DNA of 25,626 nt from positions 1 to 25,626 of IMG/VR virus record IMGVR_UViG_3300046660_000563. The stretch is one strand, 5' to 3'. Origin of the DNA: a virus. Positions 13,939-21,524 of this stretch are shown in pieces. The notes under the pieces are model-generated. The model was not told the origin of the DNA. It worked only from the letters and a program-made list of their open reading frames with translations, and ran no database searches. Every line of letters begins with the position of its first letter. Position 1 is the stretch's first letter. The position numbers and the translations under genes are program-made.

Positions 13939-15435
13939 GTGGCCGGTTTCACCGATCTGCTCGCCATCGTGTCGCCGAAGGCAGCCTATGCACGGGCGGC
14001 CTGGAAAGCGGGCTATGATGGGCTGAAGGGGCTGGAAGGCGAGCGCCGCTACGCCGCCGCCGAACGGGGGCGCTTGACCTCGGCCTGGCGGGCGGGAAAC
14101 GGGTCACCTGACGCCGAGCTGATCAACGATCTGCCGCTGATCCGCGCCCGCTGCGGACAGATGGTCCGCGACAACAAGTACGCCGCGACCGCGGTGCGGA
14201 ACTTGGTCGCCTGGCTGGTCGGCGACGGCATTGCCGCGCGGGCGCATCATAAGGACAAGGCCGTCGCAGCGCTCGCCCAGGAGATCTGGGACGCGCACGT
14301 CAAGACCCGGGTCGACGGCCGTGACGACCACTACGGCGTGCAGAAGATGATGGTGCGGACCATGATCGTGCGCGGCGACGCGCTTCAGGTCTGGCGCGCC
14401 GATCGCGGCATGCCGGACGCCCGAGTGCAAGTACTGGCGGGCGACCACCTGGCCAACATCACTAGGCGGTTGGACAGCGGCGGGCGGATCGTTGGCGGGG
14501 TCGAGTATGACCGCCAGGGCGTCCGCGTCGCCTACCACATCTATCCCGACCACCCGGGCGACATTCTGGGCACGCGCCAGGTGCAGCCAGAGCGCATCGC
14601 GGCCGAATATGTCGACCACCTGTTCGAGGCGCTGGACGCCGGACAGAGCCGGGGCGTGCCGTGGTTCCACATGGCGATCCGTGACCTTCGTGAGGTCGAG
14701 GACGTCAAGGCGTCGGTGCGCATCCAGAAGAAGGTCCAGGCGTGCTTGGCGCTGTTCCGGCGTCCGCCTGAAGGGGTGACACCATCGCCACTGGGCGAGC
14801 GCAAGGAACAGGAACGCGGCCCGGCTCAGGAGACCCTGAAGCCTGGCATGATCATCAACGGCCTTCCCGGTGAGGAAGCGCCAACGGTCATCAATCCGTC
14901 CTCGTCGGGCGATGGCGACGGCTTCTTGCGCGCCGAGCTGACCGCTATCGCCGCCGCATTCGGGGTGCCCGCCCACGTCATGACCGGCGACGTCAGCCAG
15001 GCCAACTACAGCAGCCTGCGGGCCGCTATCGTGGTCTGGTACAAGCTGCTGGACGACTGGACGTTCAACGTCATCGTTCCCCATCTCCTGGACCCGACGT
15101 TCGAACGCGTGATGCGTCGCGCCTCCCTCATGCTCGGCATTCCGGCACTGGCGAAAGTGACGGCCGTCTGGACGCCTCCGCCGCGCCCGTGGGTCGACCC
15201 CCTGAAGGACATTGCGGCCGAAATCCTCGAAGCACGGGCCATTCCTGGTGCGCTTCTCGATGCCCTGACGGCGCGCGGCGAGAGCTTGGAAACCGCCGTC
15301 GCCAAACAGGCCCTGATCAACAAGGCCTTCGACAGGGAGGGCGTCACCAGCGACGCCGATCCGCGTCGCATCAATGGCTCGGGCGGCCTTCAACCACCCG
15401 CTGGCTACATCGCTCCCAAGGCGGACGCCGCCTAG
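13939..15435 (+). CDS. Portal protein, lambda gpB family (498 aa)
   Basis: GTG 13939 lies 2 nt after the gpW-like stop, with GAAGG upstream. Family signatures include LPLIRARCGQMVRDNKYAAT and VRNLVAWLVGDGI in the N-terminal third, LVAWLVGDG being the usual lambda portal block. The signature AAFGVPAHVMTGDVSQANYS, followed by SLRAAIVVWYKLLDDW, lies in the last third. Length fits the family. The dodecameric portal is the DNA entry channel at one head vertex and docks both terminase and tail. Confidence 0.95.
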   Translation: MAGFTDLLAIVSPKAAYARAAWKAGYDGLKGLEGERRYAAAERGRLTSAWRAGNGSPDAELINDLPLIRARCGQMVRDNKYAATAVRNLVAWLVGDGIAARAHHKDKAVAALAQEIWDAHVKTRVDGRDDHYGVQKMMVRTMIVRGDALQVWRADRGMPDARVQVLAGDHLANITRRLDSGGRIVGGVEYDRQGVRVAYHIYPDHPGDILGTRQVQPERIAAEYVDHLFEALDAGQSRGVPWFHMAIRDLREVEDVKASVRIQKKVQACLALFRRPPEGVTPSPLGERKEQERGPAQETLKPGMIINGLPGEEAPTVINPSSSGDGDGFLRAELTAIAAAFGVPAHVMTGDVSQANYSSLRAAIVVWYKLLDDWTFNVIVPHLLDPTFERVMRRASLMLGIPALAKVTAVWTPPPRPWVDPLKDIAAEILEARAIPGALLDALTARGESLETAVAKQALINKAFDREGVTSDADPRRINGSGGLQPPAGYIAPKADAA

Positions 15436-15450
15436 CAACCGAGGCTCCAA

Positions 15451-17499
15451 ATGCCACAAGCCCTTTCGACCCGGCGCTCCGTCGCCGCCGGGGTGCAGCG
15501 CCGTGTCGCCACTGCGACGACGTACGATTCCGTCGCACGCACCGTCGAGCTGGTGCTGGCGACCGACACGCCAATCCTGATGCCTGGCTGGAAGATCGGA
15601 ATCGACCAGCGGACGTACTACGAAATTCTCGACTGCACCCCCGGCGCCTGCGACCTGAGCCAGGTAGCCGCCGGTAACGCGCCCTTGCTGGACACGCACG
15701 GTCGCTGGTCGCTGGCCGATCGCCTGGGAGTGCTCAACAGCGCCCGGTTCGAGAACGGGCAACTGATCGTCGTCGCAGGCTTCGGTCAGTCTGAAGCGGC
15801 GCGGACTTTAGAGGCGGAAGTCGCAGCCGGCACGGCGCCGCCCGCTTCCGCCGGCTACGCCATCCAACAACTCGTCCTCGAACGCTTCGAGGGCGACATC
15901 CCCGTCTACCGCGCGACCAAGTGGTCCTTGCGGGAAGGCTCCTTCACTCCCATCGCCGCCGATCCGAACGCAGGGGTTCGGTCGGACAACGGTTTGCACC
16001 CCTGTGAGATCGAGGAAACCCGCGCCATGCCGCAACCCACCCCCGCCGGGACCCCGGCTTCTCAAACCCGCGAGCAACTGCTCGCCAGCGTGAGCGATGA
16101 GGGCGTTCGCGCCGCCATCGCCGCCCAATGGCAAGCCCCGACCGAAGTGGTGAACCCCGCTCCGGCGCAGCAGCAGGAGCGTCAAGCCGATCCTGCGCCG
16201 GCTCCGGGGGTGGTCGCGGACCAGGTTCTGACCCGTGCCGACGCCCTCCAGTACTCCGAACAGGCCCGGTCGCTGGGCGTGGACAACGAGCAGATTCGCA
16301 CCCTGCTCGCCGCGCCGACCACGACGCCGGCCGCCGCCGGTGCCGCCATCCTGGCCGCCGCCGCCGCTCGCCAGTCGGGCGAGACCAACCGCGTTCCGTA
16401 CGGCTCCGCCGGTCGTGCGCACGGGGGCGAGCGTGACTCGGTGCGCGAAGGCGTTCGGGGCGCGATCGAGCACGGCCTGCGTGGCACCTCGCGCGTGGAT
16501 GACGTGCCGGAGGTCGCGCGCCAGTTCATGCGCCTGAGCCTGTCCGAGATGGCCGCCACGGTGCTGGGCGAGCGCGAAATGCCCCGCTCCGCGGCCGACC
16601 GCATCGGCGTGTTCGAACGCGCATTCCACACCACCAGCGACTTCCCCTCGCTGCTGAGCGGAGCGTTGAACACCCGTCTGGAAGAGAACTACGCAGTCGC
16701 CGAGCCGGTCTATCGCCAGATCGCCCGCCAGATGAGCTTCATGGACTTCCGTGCCCATGACGTCCTGCGTCCGGGCGATTTCCCGACCCTGCAGAAGGTC
16801 AACGAGGCCGGCGAAATCAAGTTCGGCACCTTCGGCGAGAAGAAGGAAACCGCCTACGTTGTGCCTTACGGCATCCAGTTTGGCCTGTCGCGTCAGCTGC
16901 TGGTCAACGACCACCTGGGCGCCATCGACCAGGTGCTAAACAACCAAGGCATGGCCGTGGCGCTGTTCGAGGAAATCACCTTCTTCGACATGAAAGCCCA
17001 GAACGCCGGCCTCGGTCCGACGCTGGTCGAAGACGGCAAGACCGTCTTCCACGCCGACCACGGCAACCTGGCCGCCCCCGGTACGGTGATCGACACCACC
17101 AACCTGGGCAAGCTGCGCGCGGCTCAGCGCAAGCAGAAAAACCTGTCGGGCAAGCAGATGGGCTACGCGCCCAAGACCCTGCTGGTGACGCCCGACAAGG
17201 AAACCGAAGGCGAAATGGCGCTGGCCCAGGTGGTGGTCAACGACGTGGCCAAGGCCAACCCGTTCTCCGGAAAGCTGGACCTGGTGGTCGGCGGTCAACT
17301 CGCGGGCAACGCCTGGGAATTGTACGTCGACCGTGTGTTCGGCACGAACTGGGTCTGGGGCCTGCTCGACGGCTTCACCGCTCCTCGCCTGAAGATCGAG
17401 GACGTCTTCGGTCAACAGGGCGTGAAGGTCAGCCTGGAGCATGACTTCGGCTGCGGCGCGACCGACTTCCGCTACGGCCAACGCAACCCCGGCGCCTAA
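15451..17499 (+). CDS. Prohead protease / scaffold / major capsid protein fusion (682 aa)
   Basis: ATG 15451 follows GAGG at 15441-15444. Residues about 1-190 are a phage prohead protease: GNAPLLDTHGRWSLADRLGV holds the probable catalytic His, and PPASAGYAIQQLVLE the strand with the catalytic Ser. Residues about 193-340 are rich in Ala, Pro and Gln and probably act as a scaffold. Residues about 340-682 are an HK97-fold major capsid protein (YAVAEPVYRQIARQMSFMDF; MGYAPKTLLVTPDKETEGEM; ELYVDRVFGTNWVWGLLDGF). Such fusions are known in other phages as prohead protease/major capsid fusion proteins. An in-frame ATG at 16027, preceded by GAGGA at 16012-16016, may start a shorter scaffold-capsid protein of 490 residues without protease. 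No separate capsid gene is present, so this must supply the shell. Confidence 0.92.
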   Translation: MPQALSTRRSVAAGVQRRVATATTYDSVARTVELVLATDTPILMPGWKIGIDQRTYYEILDCTPGACDLSQVAAGNAPLLDTHGRWSLADRLGVLNSARFENGQLIVVAGFGQSEAARTLEAEVAAGTAPPASAGYAIQQLVLERFEGDIPVYRATKWSLREGSFTPIAADPNAGVRSDNGLHPCEIEETRAMPQPTPAGTPASQTREQLLASVSDEGVRAAIAAQWQAPTEVVNPAPAQQQERQADPAPAPGVVADQVLTRADALQYSEQARSLGVDNEQIRTLLAAPTTTPAAAGAAILAAAAARQSGETNRVPYGSAGRAHGGERDSVREGVRGAIEHGLRGTSRVDDVPEVARQFMRLSLSEMAATVLGEREMPRSAADRIGVFERAFHTTSDFPSLLSGALNTRLEENYAVAEPVYRQIARQMSFMDFRAHDVLRPGDFPTLQKVNEAGEIKFGTFGEKKETAYVVPYGIQFGLSRQLLVNDHLGAIDQVLNNQGMAVALFEEITFFDMKAQNAGLGPTLVEDGKTVFHADHGNLAAPGTVIDTTNLGKLRAAQRKQKNLSGKQMGYAPKTLLVTPDKETEGEMALAQVVVNDVAKANPFSGKLDLVVGGQLAGNAWELYVDRVFGTNWVWGLLDGFTAPRLKIEDVFGQQGVKVSLEHDFGCGATDFRYGQRNPGA

Positions 17500-17514
17500 C
17501 TCATCCTCCCGACT

Positions 17515-17544
17515 GGGGCCGCCTTCGGGCGGCCCCTCCTTTTC
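17515..17544 (+). terminator. Intrinsic terminator after the capsid gene
   Basis: GGGGCCGCC-TTCG-GGCGGCCCC (17515-17536), a 9-bp perfect stem closed by a stable TTCG tetraloop, followed by TCCTTTTC. Because tail genes continue downstream without an obvious promoter, it is probably partial, lowering tail gene expression relative to capsid. Confidence 0.8.
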
Positions 17545-17558
17545 TCGCGCCGATCTCC

Positions 17559-17578
17559 GACGCCCCGACCGGGGCGTC
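17559..17578 (+). other. Second hairpin in the capsid-decoration gene spacer
   Basis: GACGCCCC-GACC-GGGGCGTC, an 8-bp perfect stem with a 4-nt loop and no T-tract. It could be an mRNA stabiliser or processing hairpin for the downstream transcript. Confidence 0.45.
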
Positions 17579-17636
17579 CGATGTCCGCGCCGGAACCGGA
17601 CTGACCGGCAAACCAGACCTCAACAGGAGAACGGTC

Positions 17637-17972
17637 ATGAGCAAGAACTACCATTCGGATGGCAACACCCTCGACCTGATCGCCCCCGCTGGCGGCGTGG
17701 TCTCCGGCGCACCGGTCAAGATCGGCTCGATCATCGCCGTACCGCAGATCACGGCGGCGGCGGGTCAGCCCTTCGCGGGCAGGGTCAATGGCTGCTGGAA
17801 CATCGTCAAGGTGGCCGGCCAGGCCTGGGCGACCGGCGATGTCGTTTACTGGGATGACGCCGCCAAGAACTTCACCAAGACCGCCGGCGCCCTGCAAAAG
17901 GCCGGCGTCGTCATCGCGGACCAGCTGGCGGCCGATGTCGCCGGCAAGGTCCGCCTGATGCCGACGATCTGA
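17637..17972 (+). CDS. Capsid decoration protein, DUF2190-like (111 aa)
   Basis: ATG 17637 has a strong AGGAGA at 17625-17630. The 111 residues match the DUF2190 pattern. An N-terminal strand region with LIAPAGGVVSGAPVKIGSII is followed by VNGCWNIVKVAGQAWATGDV, then VVYWDDAAKNFT and a final VAGKVRLMP strand. Proteins of this family decorate or stabilise the capsid surface, and the position directly after the capsid gene agrees. The strong ribosome site after two hairpins suggests high expression, as expected for a protein needed in hundreds of copies. Confidence 0.85.
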   Translation: MSKNYHSDGNTLDLIAPAGGVVSGAPVKIGSIIAVPQITAAAGQPFAGRVNGCWNIVKVAGQAWATGDVVYWDDAAKNFTKTAGALQKAGVVIADQLAADVAGKVRLMPTI

Positions 17973-17974
17973 CC

Positions 17975-18304
17975 ATGAGCGTGGCCGACCGGGACGCTCG
18001 CCTTCAGGCCAGCGTCTATCGCACCTTTGGCGAGGCGGCCGAATGGGACCCCGTGGCCGGCGGCGAGAAGCTGCCGGTCACGGTGATCCGCCTGACCGAC
18101 ACCGAAATGCAGGACTTCGGCCAGGGCCAGGTGATCGTCGGCACCGCGATCTTCCGCGTGCGGCCGACCGAGGTCGCCGCGCCTCGCGAGGGCGACTTCC
18201 TGCGTATTCCGGCCCGCGCCGAGGCCTACAGCATCATCGGCGAGCCGATCCGAACCCGGTTCGGATTGGACTGGGTCTGCCAGGCGCAAACCGAGGCGTT
18301 CTGA
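17975..18304 (+). CDS. Head-tail joining protein, gpFII-like (109 aa)
   Basis: It starts at ATG 17975, 2 nt after the decoration gene stop, and its stop overlaps the next ATG (TGATG). The beta-rich 109-residue product has an N-terminal VYRTFGEAAEW, then FRVRPTEVAAPREGDFLRIP and a final YSIIGEP strand, the pattern of small phage head-tail attachment proteins. Identification rests on size, fold pattern and gene order. A perfect-core dispersed palindrome encodes IRTRFG near the C-terminus, just after the conserved YxIIGEP strand. Confidence 0.7.
   Translation: MSVADRDARLQASVYRTFGEAAEWDPVAGGEKLPVTVIRLTDTEMQDFGQGQVIVGTAIFRVRPTEVAAPREGDFLRIPARAEAYSIIGEPIRTRFGLDWVCQAQTEAF
18247..18267. repeat. Dispersed palindrome, copy 6 (perfect core)
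   Basis: Core CGAACC-C-GGTTCG at 18251-18263, flanks GATC and GATT, so the palindrome extends beyond the core with C/G in place of the usual G/C. It lies about 40 nt before the head-tail joiner stop. Confidence 0.8.
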
Positions 18305-18984
18305 TGCGCGTTCGGGCGGGCGTCGACAATTTCGCCGACGCCTACTCCGAGCTGGAGGAGGACGTCGCCAGCTTCGTGACGGCGGCGATGGTCGAGGGAA
18401 CCCAGCTGCTCAAGGTGGACCTGGGCGAAATCGTCCAGGCCGCCGGTCTCGGCAACCGTCTGGGCAAGACCTGGAAATCCAAGGTCTACCCGCAGGGGCA
18501 GAACAGCCTCGATCCCGCCGGCTGGGTCTGGACGAAGGCCCCTGTGCTGATCGACGCCTTCGACCGTGGCGTGACCATTCGGACTCGAGACGGCGGGGCC
18601 TGGCTGGCCATCCCGACCGCTGCGGCGGGCAAGAGAGCGCCGACCAGGGACGCGGCGCCTTTCGGGTCGCGTGGGCCCAGGCAGGGTGCTCGGGTGACGC
18701 CTGGCGGCTTCGAGAGGCGGACGGGGCTCAAGCTTCGGTTCATCTACCAACACAACAAGCCCAGCCTGCTGGTGGTCGACACGGCCAAGCGGGACGCCCT
18801 GGGCCGGGCGGCGCGGTATCAGCCCAAGGGCCGGGGCAGCAAGCTCTACGGCCCCGCCGGTCAAACCATCGTGGTGTTCATCCTCGTGCGCCAGGTCCGA
18901 CTGGCCAAGCGCTACGACATCGACAGCGCCGCCGATCGCGCCGCCAACCGCCACCCAGCCCTGCTGACCAAGCACTGGAGATGA
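18304..18984 (+). CDS. Tail protein, DUF6441-like (226 aa)
   Basis: ATG 18304 overlaps the preceding stop by one base. The 226-residue protein starts with a long helix (FADAYSELEEDVASFVTAAM), then AGLGNRLGKTWKSKVYPQG. That is characteristic of a phage minor tail protein group I recall as DUF6441. Later come WVWTKAPVLIDAFDRGVTI, WLAIPTAAAG and LKLRFIYQHNKPSLLVVD. Position between the head-tail joiner and the tail terminator-like gene matches tail-neck proteins (gpZ-like). The function is inferred from gene order. Confidence 0.65.
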   Translation: MRVRAGVDNFADAYSELEEDVASFVTAAMVEGTQLLKVDLGEIVQAAGLGNRLGKTWKSKVYPQGQNSLDPAGWVWTKAPVLIDAFDRGVTIRTRDGGAWLAIPTAAAGKRAPTRDAAPFGSRGPRQGARVTPGGFERRTGLKLRFIYQHNKPSLLVVDTAKRDALGRAARYQPKGRGSKLYGPAGQTIVVFILVRQVRLAKRYDIDSAADRAANRHPALLTKHWR

Positions 18985-18986
18985 CC

Positions 18987-19427
18987 ATGGAAGCGACGCC
19001 GTCGACCGTGCTGTCCGCCTTCAAGGCCATGCTCGACGAGGAATTCGGCAGCGCCAAGGTCACCCGCCCAGGCGCGGGCGACACCAGCAAGCCGACGCGG
19101 ATGGAGCCCGGCGGCCTGGTCGTCATGCGTGACGGCGACCCCGGCGACCCTGAGGTGATCCTGTCGCCCCAGCGTTGGATTTATACCCACCGGATCGGGC
19201 TGGAGATCGCGCCGTTCCAAGCCGACGATCCGCGCGCCGCCCTGACCACGATGCTCAAGCCGTTCGCCGCCCGCATCGCCCGCGACCCGTTCCTGGGCGG
19301 CCTGGCCGATTGGATGGAGGCCGAGGCCCCCAACACCGACCAGGTCGACACCCTGGGCGCGCCCTCCCTGACCTGGGCCACGGTCGACGTCCTGGTCACC
19401 TACACCACTTCCAATCCCCTGGGCTGA
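18987..19427 (+). CDS. Tail terminator-like protein (146 aa)
   Basis: ATG 18987 is preferred over ATG 18981 because GGAG (18977-18980) is 6 nt before it and only touching the earlier one. The product has an N-terminal helix (STVLSAFKAMLDEEFGSAKV), then WIYTHRIGLEIAPFQADDPR, a helical middle and a C-terminal TWATVDVLVTYTTSNPLG strand. Size and place directly before the tail tube gene fit a gpU-like tail terminator or completion protein. Homologues in databases sometimes carry misleading names, so the call depends on context. Confidence 0.6.
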   Translation: MEATPSTVLSAFKAMLDEEFGSAKVTRPGAGDTSKPTRMEPGGLVVMRDGDPGDPEVILSPQRWIYTHRIGLEIAPFQADDPRAALTTMLKPFAARIARDPFLGGLADWMEAEAPNTDQVDTLGAPSLTWATVDVLVTYTTSNPLG

Positions 19428-19452
19428 GCGCCCTTTCTTCTGGAGACTGAAC

Positions 19453-20745
19453 ATGGGTCGCCGCGCTTTCGGCGCGAACGCCGTGATGGCGTTCGCCTTC
19501 AATTCCACTGGCGTCTATGGGGCGATCCCGGCGGCCGGGGGCTACACCAAGATGCCGTTCGGCTCGTCCAACCTGGGCGAGGAGCAGCAGCTGACGGACC
19601 CTGGCGTACTGGGGTTGGGCCGCAATCCCCAGGCTCCTGAAGAGGGGCCTGTCGACAACGACGGGGACGTCTCGGTTCATATCGACGTGCGCTTCTTTGG
19701 CTATTGGCTGAAGTTGCTGTTCGGCGCGCCGACCACAACCCAGGGCGTGGCCGCGACTGGGCTCTACACCTTCTCGGCTCAGCCGGCGGTGGACGCGACG
19801 ATCACGGTCGGCGGGCAAGCCTTCACTTTCAAGGCTGCCAACCCGGGCGCGAACCAAATCCTGATCGGAGCCACCCTGGCCGAAACGATCCGCAACGCGG
19901 TGTGGGCGCTGAACGCCAGCGTCGTAGCCGGGGTGATGGCGGCCAGCTATTCGACCGACCGCACCTACTCGACCATCAAGATCACGCACGACACGATCGG
20001 CGTGGGTGGCAACGCCATGACCATCGCGGCCGGCGGCACGTCGAACGCTACGGTGTCGGGCGCGACGCTCTCCGGAGGCTCGGCGGTCGGCCCCTACAAC
20101 CACGTCTTCGTCTCGGGCGCCCAGGTCCTGCCCGACGCCGCCATCGAGATCGGCAACCCCGAGGTCCCCGCCTTCGGCACGAACTACGGCGCCATGGCCA
20201 ACACCCTGGCCATCGCGATGCAGCGGTCTGGCAGTCTGCGCGCGGCGATTAATCTGATCTGCCAGGGCGAAACCGACTTGGTGGACGCCAGCACCGCCGG
20301 TGCGCTGGCCGAAATGGTGCTGGAACTGTTCGCCCAGGCGACGGGTGAAATCACCGACAGCGGGGTGCCGCTGGCGGAGGTGGTCTCGGCGAACTTCAAC
20401 TTCAGCAACAACCTGGAGAAGGCGGAGAACGTTCGCGGTGACGGCCGTATCGACGGCGCGGACGGGGCGGTCTGCTCGATCACGCCGTCGTTCACGGTCC
20501 GCTTCAAGGATCGGGGCCTCGATCAGCGCGCCGCCCTCAAGCAGGTGGTGGACGCCTCGATCGGCTGGTCGAAGGGCGCGGGCAAAAGCCTGACGTTCCG
20601 TATGCCCTCGGTTCGGTTGCCGAAGACCAAGCGCGGCGTGACGGGACCGGCCGGTGTCCAGCGGACCTTCAACTGTCTGGCCTACCAGGCCCTCGGCCAG
20701 CAGGCCCTGATCGTCACCCTGGTCAACGACGTCGCCGCCTACTGA
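19453..20745 (+). CDS. Phage tail tube protein with inserted domain (430 aa)
   Basis: ATG 19453 has TGGAGA at 19441-19446. The tube-type N-terminus (residues about 1-100) includes FGYWLKLLFGAPTTT. The tube sequence resumes at GPYNHVFVSGAQVLPDAAIE (from 213) and runs to the C-terminus with strands and INLICQGE. Between them, residues about 104-212 form a separate module (ATITVGGQAFTFKAA; ILIGATLAETIRNAVWALNA; GGNAMTIAAGG). It resembles the small beta modules found in many phage tail and fibre proteins. The module probably projects from the tube surface. The family without it would be about 300 residues. The stop codon overlaps a palindrome copy. Confidence 0.8.
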   Translation: MGRRAFGANAVMAFAFNSTGVYGAIPAAGGYTKMPFGSSNLGEEQQLTDPGVLGLGRNPQAPEEGPVDNDGDVSVHIDVRFFGYWLKLLFGAPTTTQGVAATGLYTFSAQPAVDATITVGGQAFTFKAANPGANQILIGATLAETIRNAVWALNASVVAGVMAASYSTDRTYSTIKITHDTIGVGGNAMTIAAGGTSNATVSGATLSGGSAVGPYNHVFVSGAQVLPDAAIEIGNPEVPAFGTNYGAMANTLAIAMQRSGSLRAAINLICQGETDLVDASTAGALAEMVLELFAQATGEITDSGVPLAEVVSANFNFSNNLEKAENVRGDGRIDGADGAVCSITPSFTVRFKDRGLDQRAALKQVVDASIGWSKGAGKSLTFRMPSVRLPKTKRGVTGPAGVQRTFNCLAYQALGQQALIVTLVNDVAAY

Positions 20746-20764
20746 CGCGAACCTGGTTCGCATC
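20744..20764. repeat. Dispersed palindrome, copy 7 (perfect core, at stop codon)
   Basis: Core CGAACC-T-GGTTCG at 20748-20760. The first bases overlap the TGA of the tail tube gene, and the rest fill the spacer before the tail chaperone. This is the only largely intergenic copy. Confidence 0.8.
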
Positions 20765-20787
20765 CTCCAACCCTCGGGGTTCCATCC

Positions 20788-21324
20788 ATGCTGAGAGTTC
20801 GTTCCAGCCGCCCGGACATCCGGGTCGCGCTGCCCGATGGCGCGGCCATCCTTTTCCGGTCCGACAGGCCCACGGCCGGCGTCGTCGCCGGCCGCCGGGC
20901 GGCCGGCGTAGTCGTCGAGGCCGGCGGTGACTCGGCCGACGCCAGCGTCGCCTTCACGGTCGCGCTGGCCGCCTGGGGCGCGCTGTCCTGGGAGGGCGTG
21001 GGCGACGAGGACGGGCAGCCGCTGGAGCTGACGCAGGAGAGCCTTGAGCTTCTGATGACCGAGGTCCCGGAGGCGTATCGCGCCATCGACCAGGGCTTCG
21101 TCATCCCGATCCTGACGCGGGATGCGGAAAAAAACGTATCCGCGCCCTTGCCCGTTGGCGGTACGCCGGCGGCGGGGGCGCGAAAGACGAAGGCGGCGGC
21201 GAAGGCCAAGAAGACGACATCGGCGAAGCGTGGGGCGGGCGCGACTTCTGCGCGGCGTGCCCCGGTCTCTGCGACGGCCCCGAAGTCGAAGACAAGTGTC
21301 CCAACCTCCGCAACGCCTGCCTGA
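20788..21324 (+). CDS. Tail assembly chaperone, short form (gpG-like, 178 aa)
   Basis: Zero-frame product between the tail tube and tape measure genes, the fixed place of the gpG/gpGT chaperone pair in siphoviruses. Residues about 1-115 look folded (LRVRSSRPDIRVALPDGAAI; LELTQESLELLMTEVPEAYR). After the slippery site at residues 114-116, the zero-frame tail is low-complexity and rich in Lys, Ala, Thr and Ser, ending at TGA 21322-21324. Chaperones of this type bind the tape measure protein and are absent from the finished tail. No strong ribosome site precedes ATG 20788. Confidence 0.75.
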   Translation: MLRVRSSRPDIRVALPDGAAILFRSDRPTAGVVAGRRAAGVVVEAGGDSADASVAFTVALAAWGALSWEGVGDEDGQPLELTQESLELLMTEVPEAYRAIDQGFVIPILTRDAEKNVSAPLPVGGTPAAGARKTKAAAKAKKTTSAKRGAGATSARRAPVSATAPKSKTSVPTSATPA

Positions 21325-21524
21325 CCGAGGAGGGCAAGGCCGTCTGGGCGGCCTTGCAGCTGTGTGAGCGCCAGCTGCGCAGCGACGTGAACGGACCCTA
21401 CGCCCTGGATCTTCCCGCCGTCGCCCTGGTCGCCCAGAGCCTGGATGTCGACGTCGCCATGACGATCGAGGTCGCGGCGGACATCGAGCCCTACATCGTC
21501 TTCGCCTGGAGGCCACGGACATGA
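20788..21524 (+). CDS. Tail assembly chaperone, -1 frameshift form (gpGT-like, about 245 aa)
   Basis: Slipping by -1 at 21129-21135 joins the first 116 residues to 129 residues in the alternative frame, ending at TGA 21522-21524, which overlaps the tape measure ATG. The added part looks like real protein: a cysteine cluster in RDFCAACPGLCDGPEVEDKC plus two further Cys, then KAVWAALQLCERQLRSD and LDLPAVALVAQSLDVDVAMT helices. It has no plausible start codon and ribosome site of its own at its 5' end. In lambda, gpGT is made the same way in a few percent of translations. The match of slippery heptamer phase, location and overlapping stop makes this a strong prediction. Confidence 0.8.
21129..21135 (+). 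promoter_or_regulatory. -1 ribosomal frameshift slippery site A AAA AAC
   Basis: The zero-frame codons GAA-AAA-AAC place the heptamer A AAA AAC in the correct phase for tandem -1 slippage. It is within a run of seven A in otherwise GC-rich DNA. GGCG-GTA-CGCC a little downstream could form a short stimulatory hairpin. Confidence 0.8.

Noticed and set aside
15961-15983. GATCCGAAC and GGTTCGGTC as an inverted repeat
   Set aside because: The spacer is longer than in all other copies, so it does not share the same half-site geometry. It may be a chance pair of half sites.
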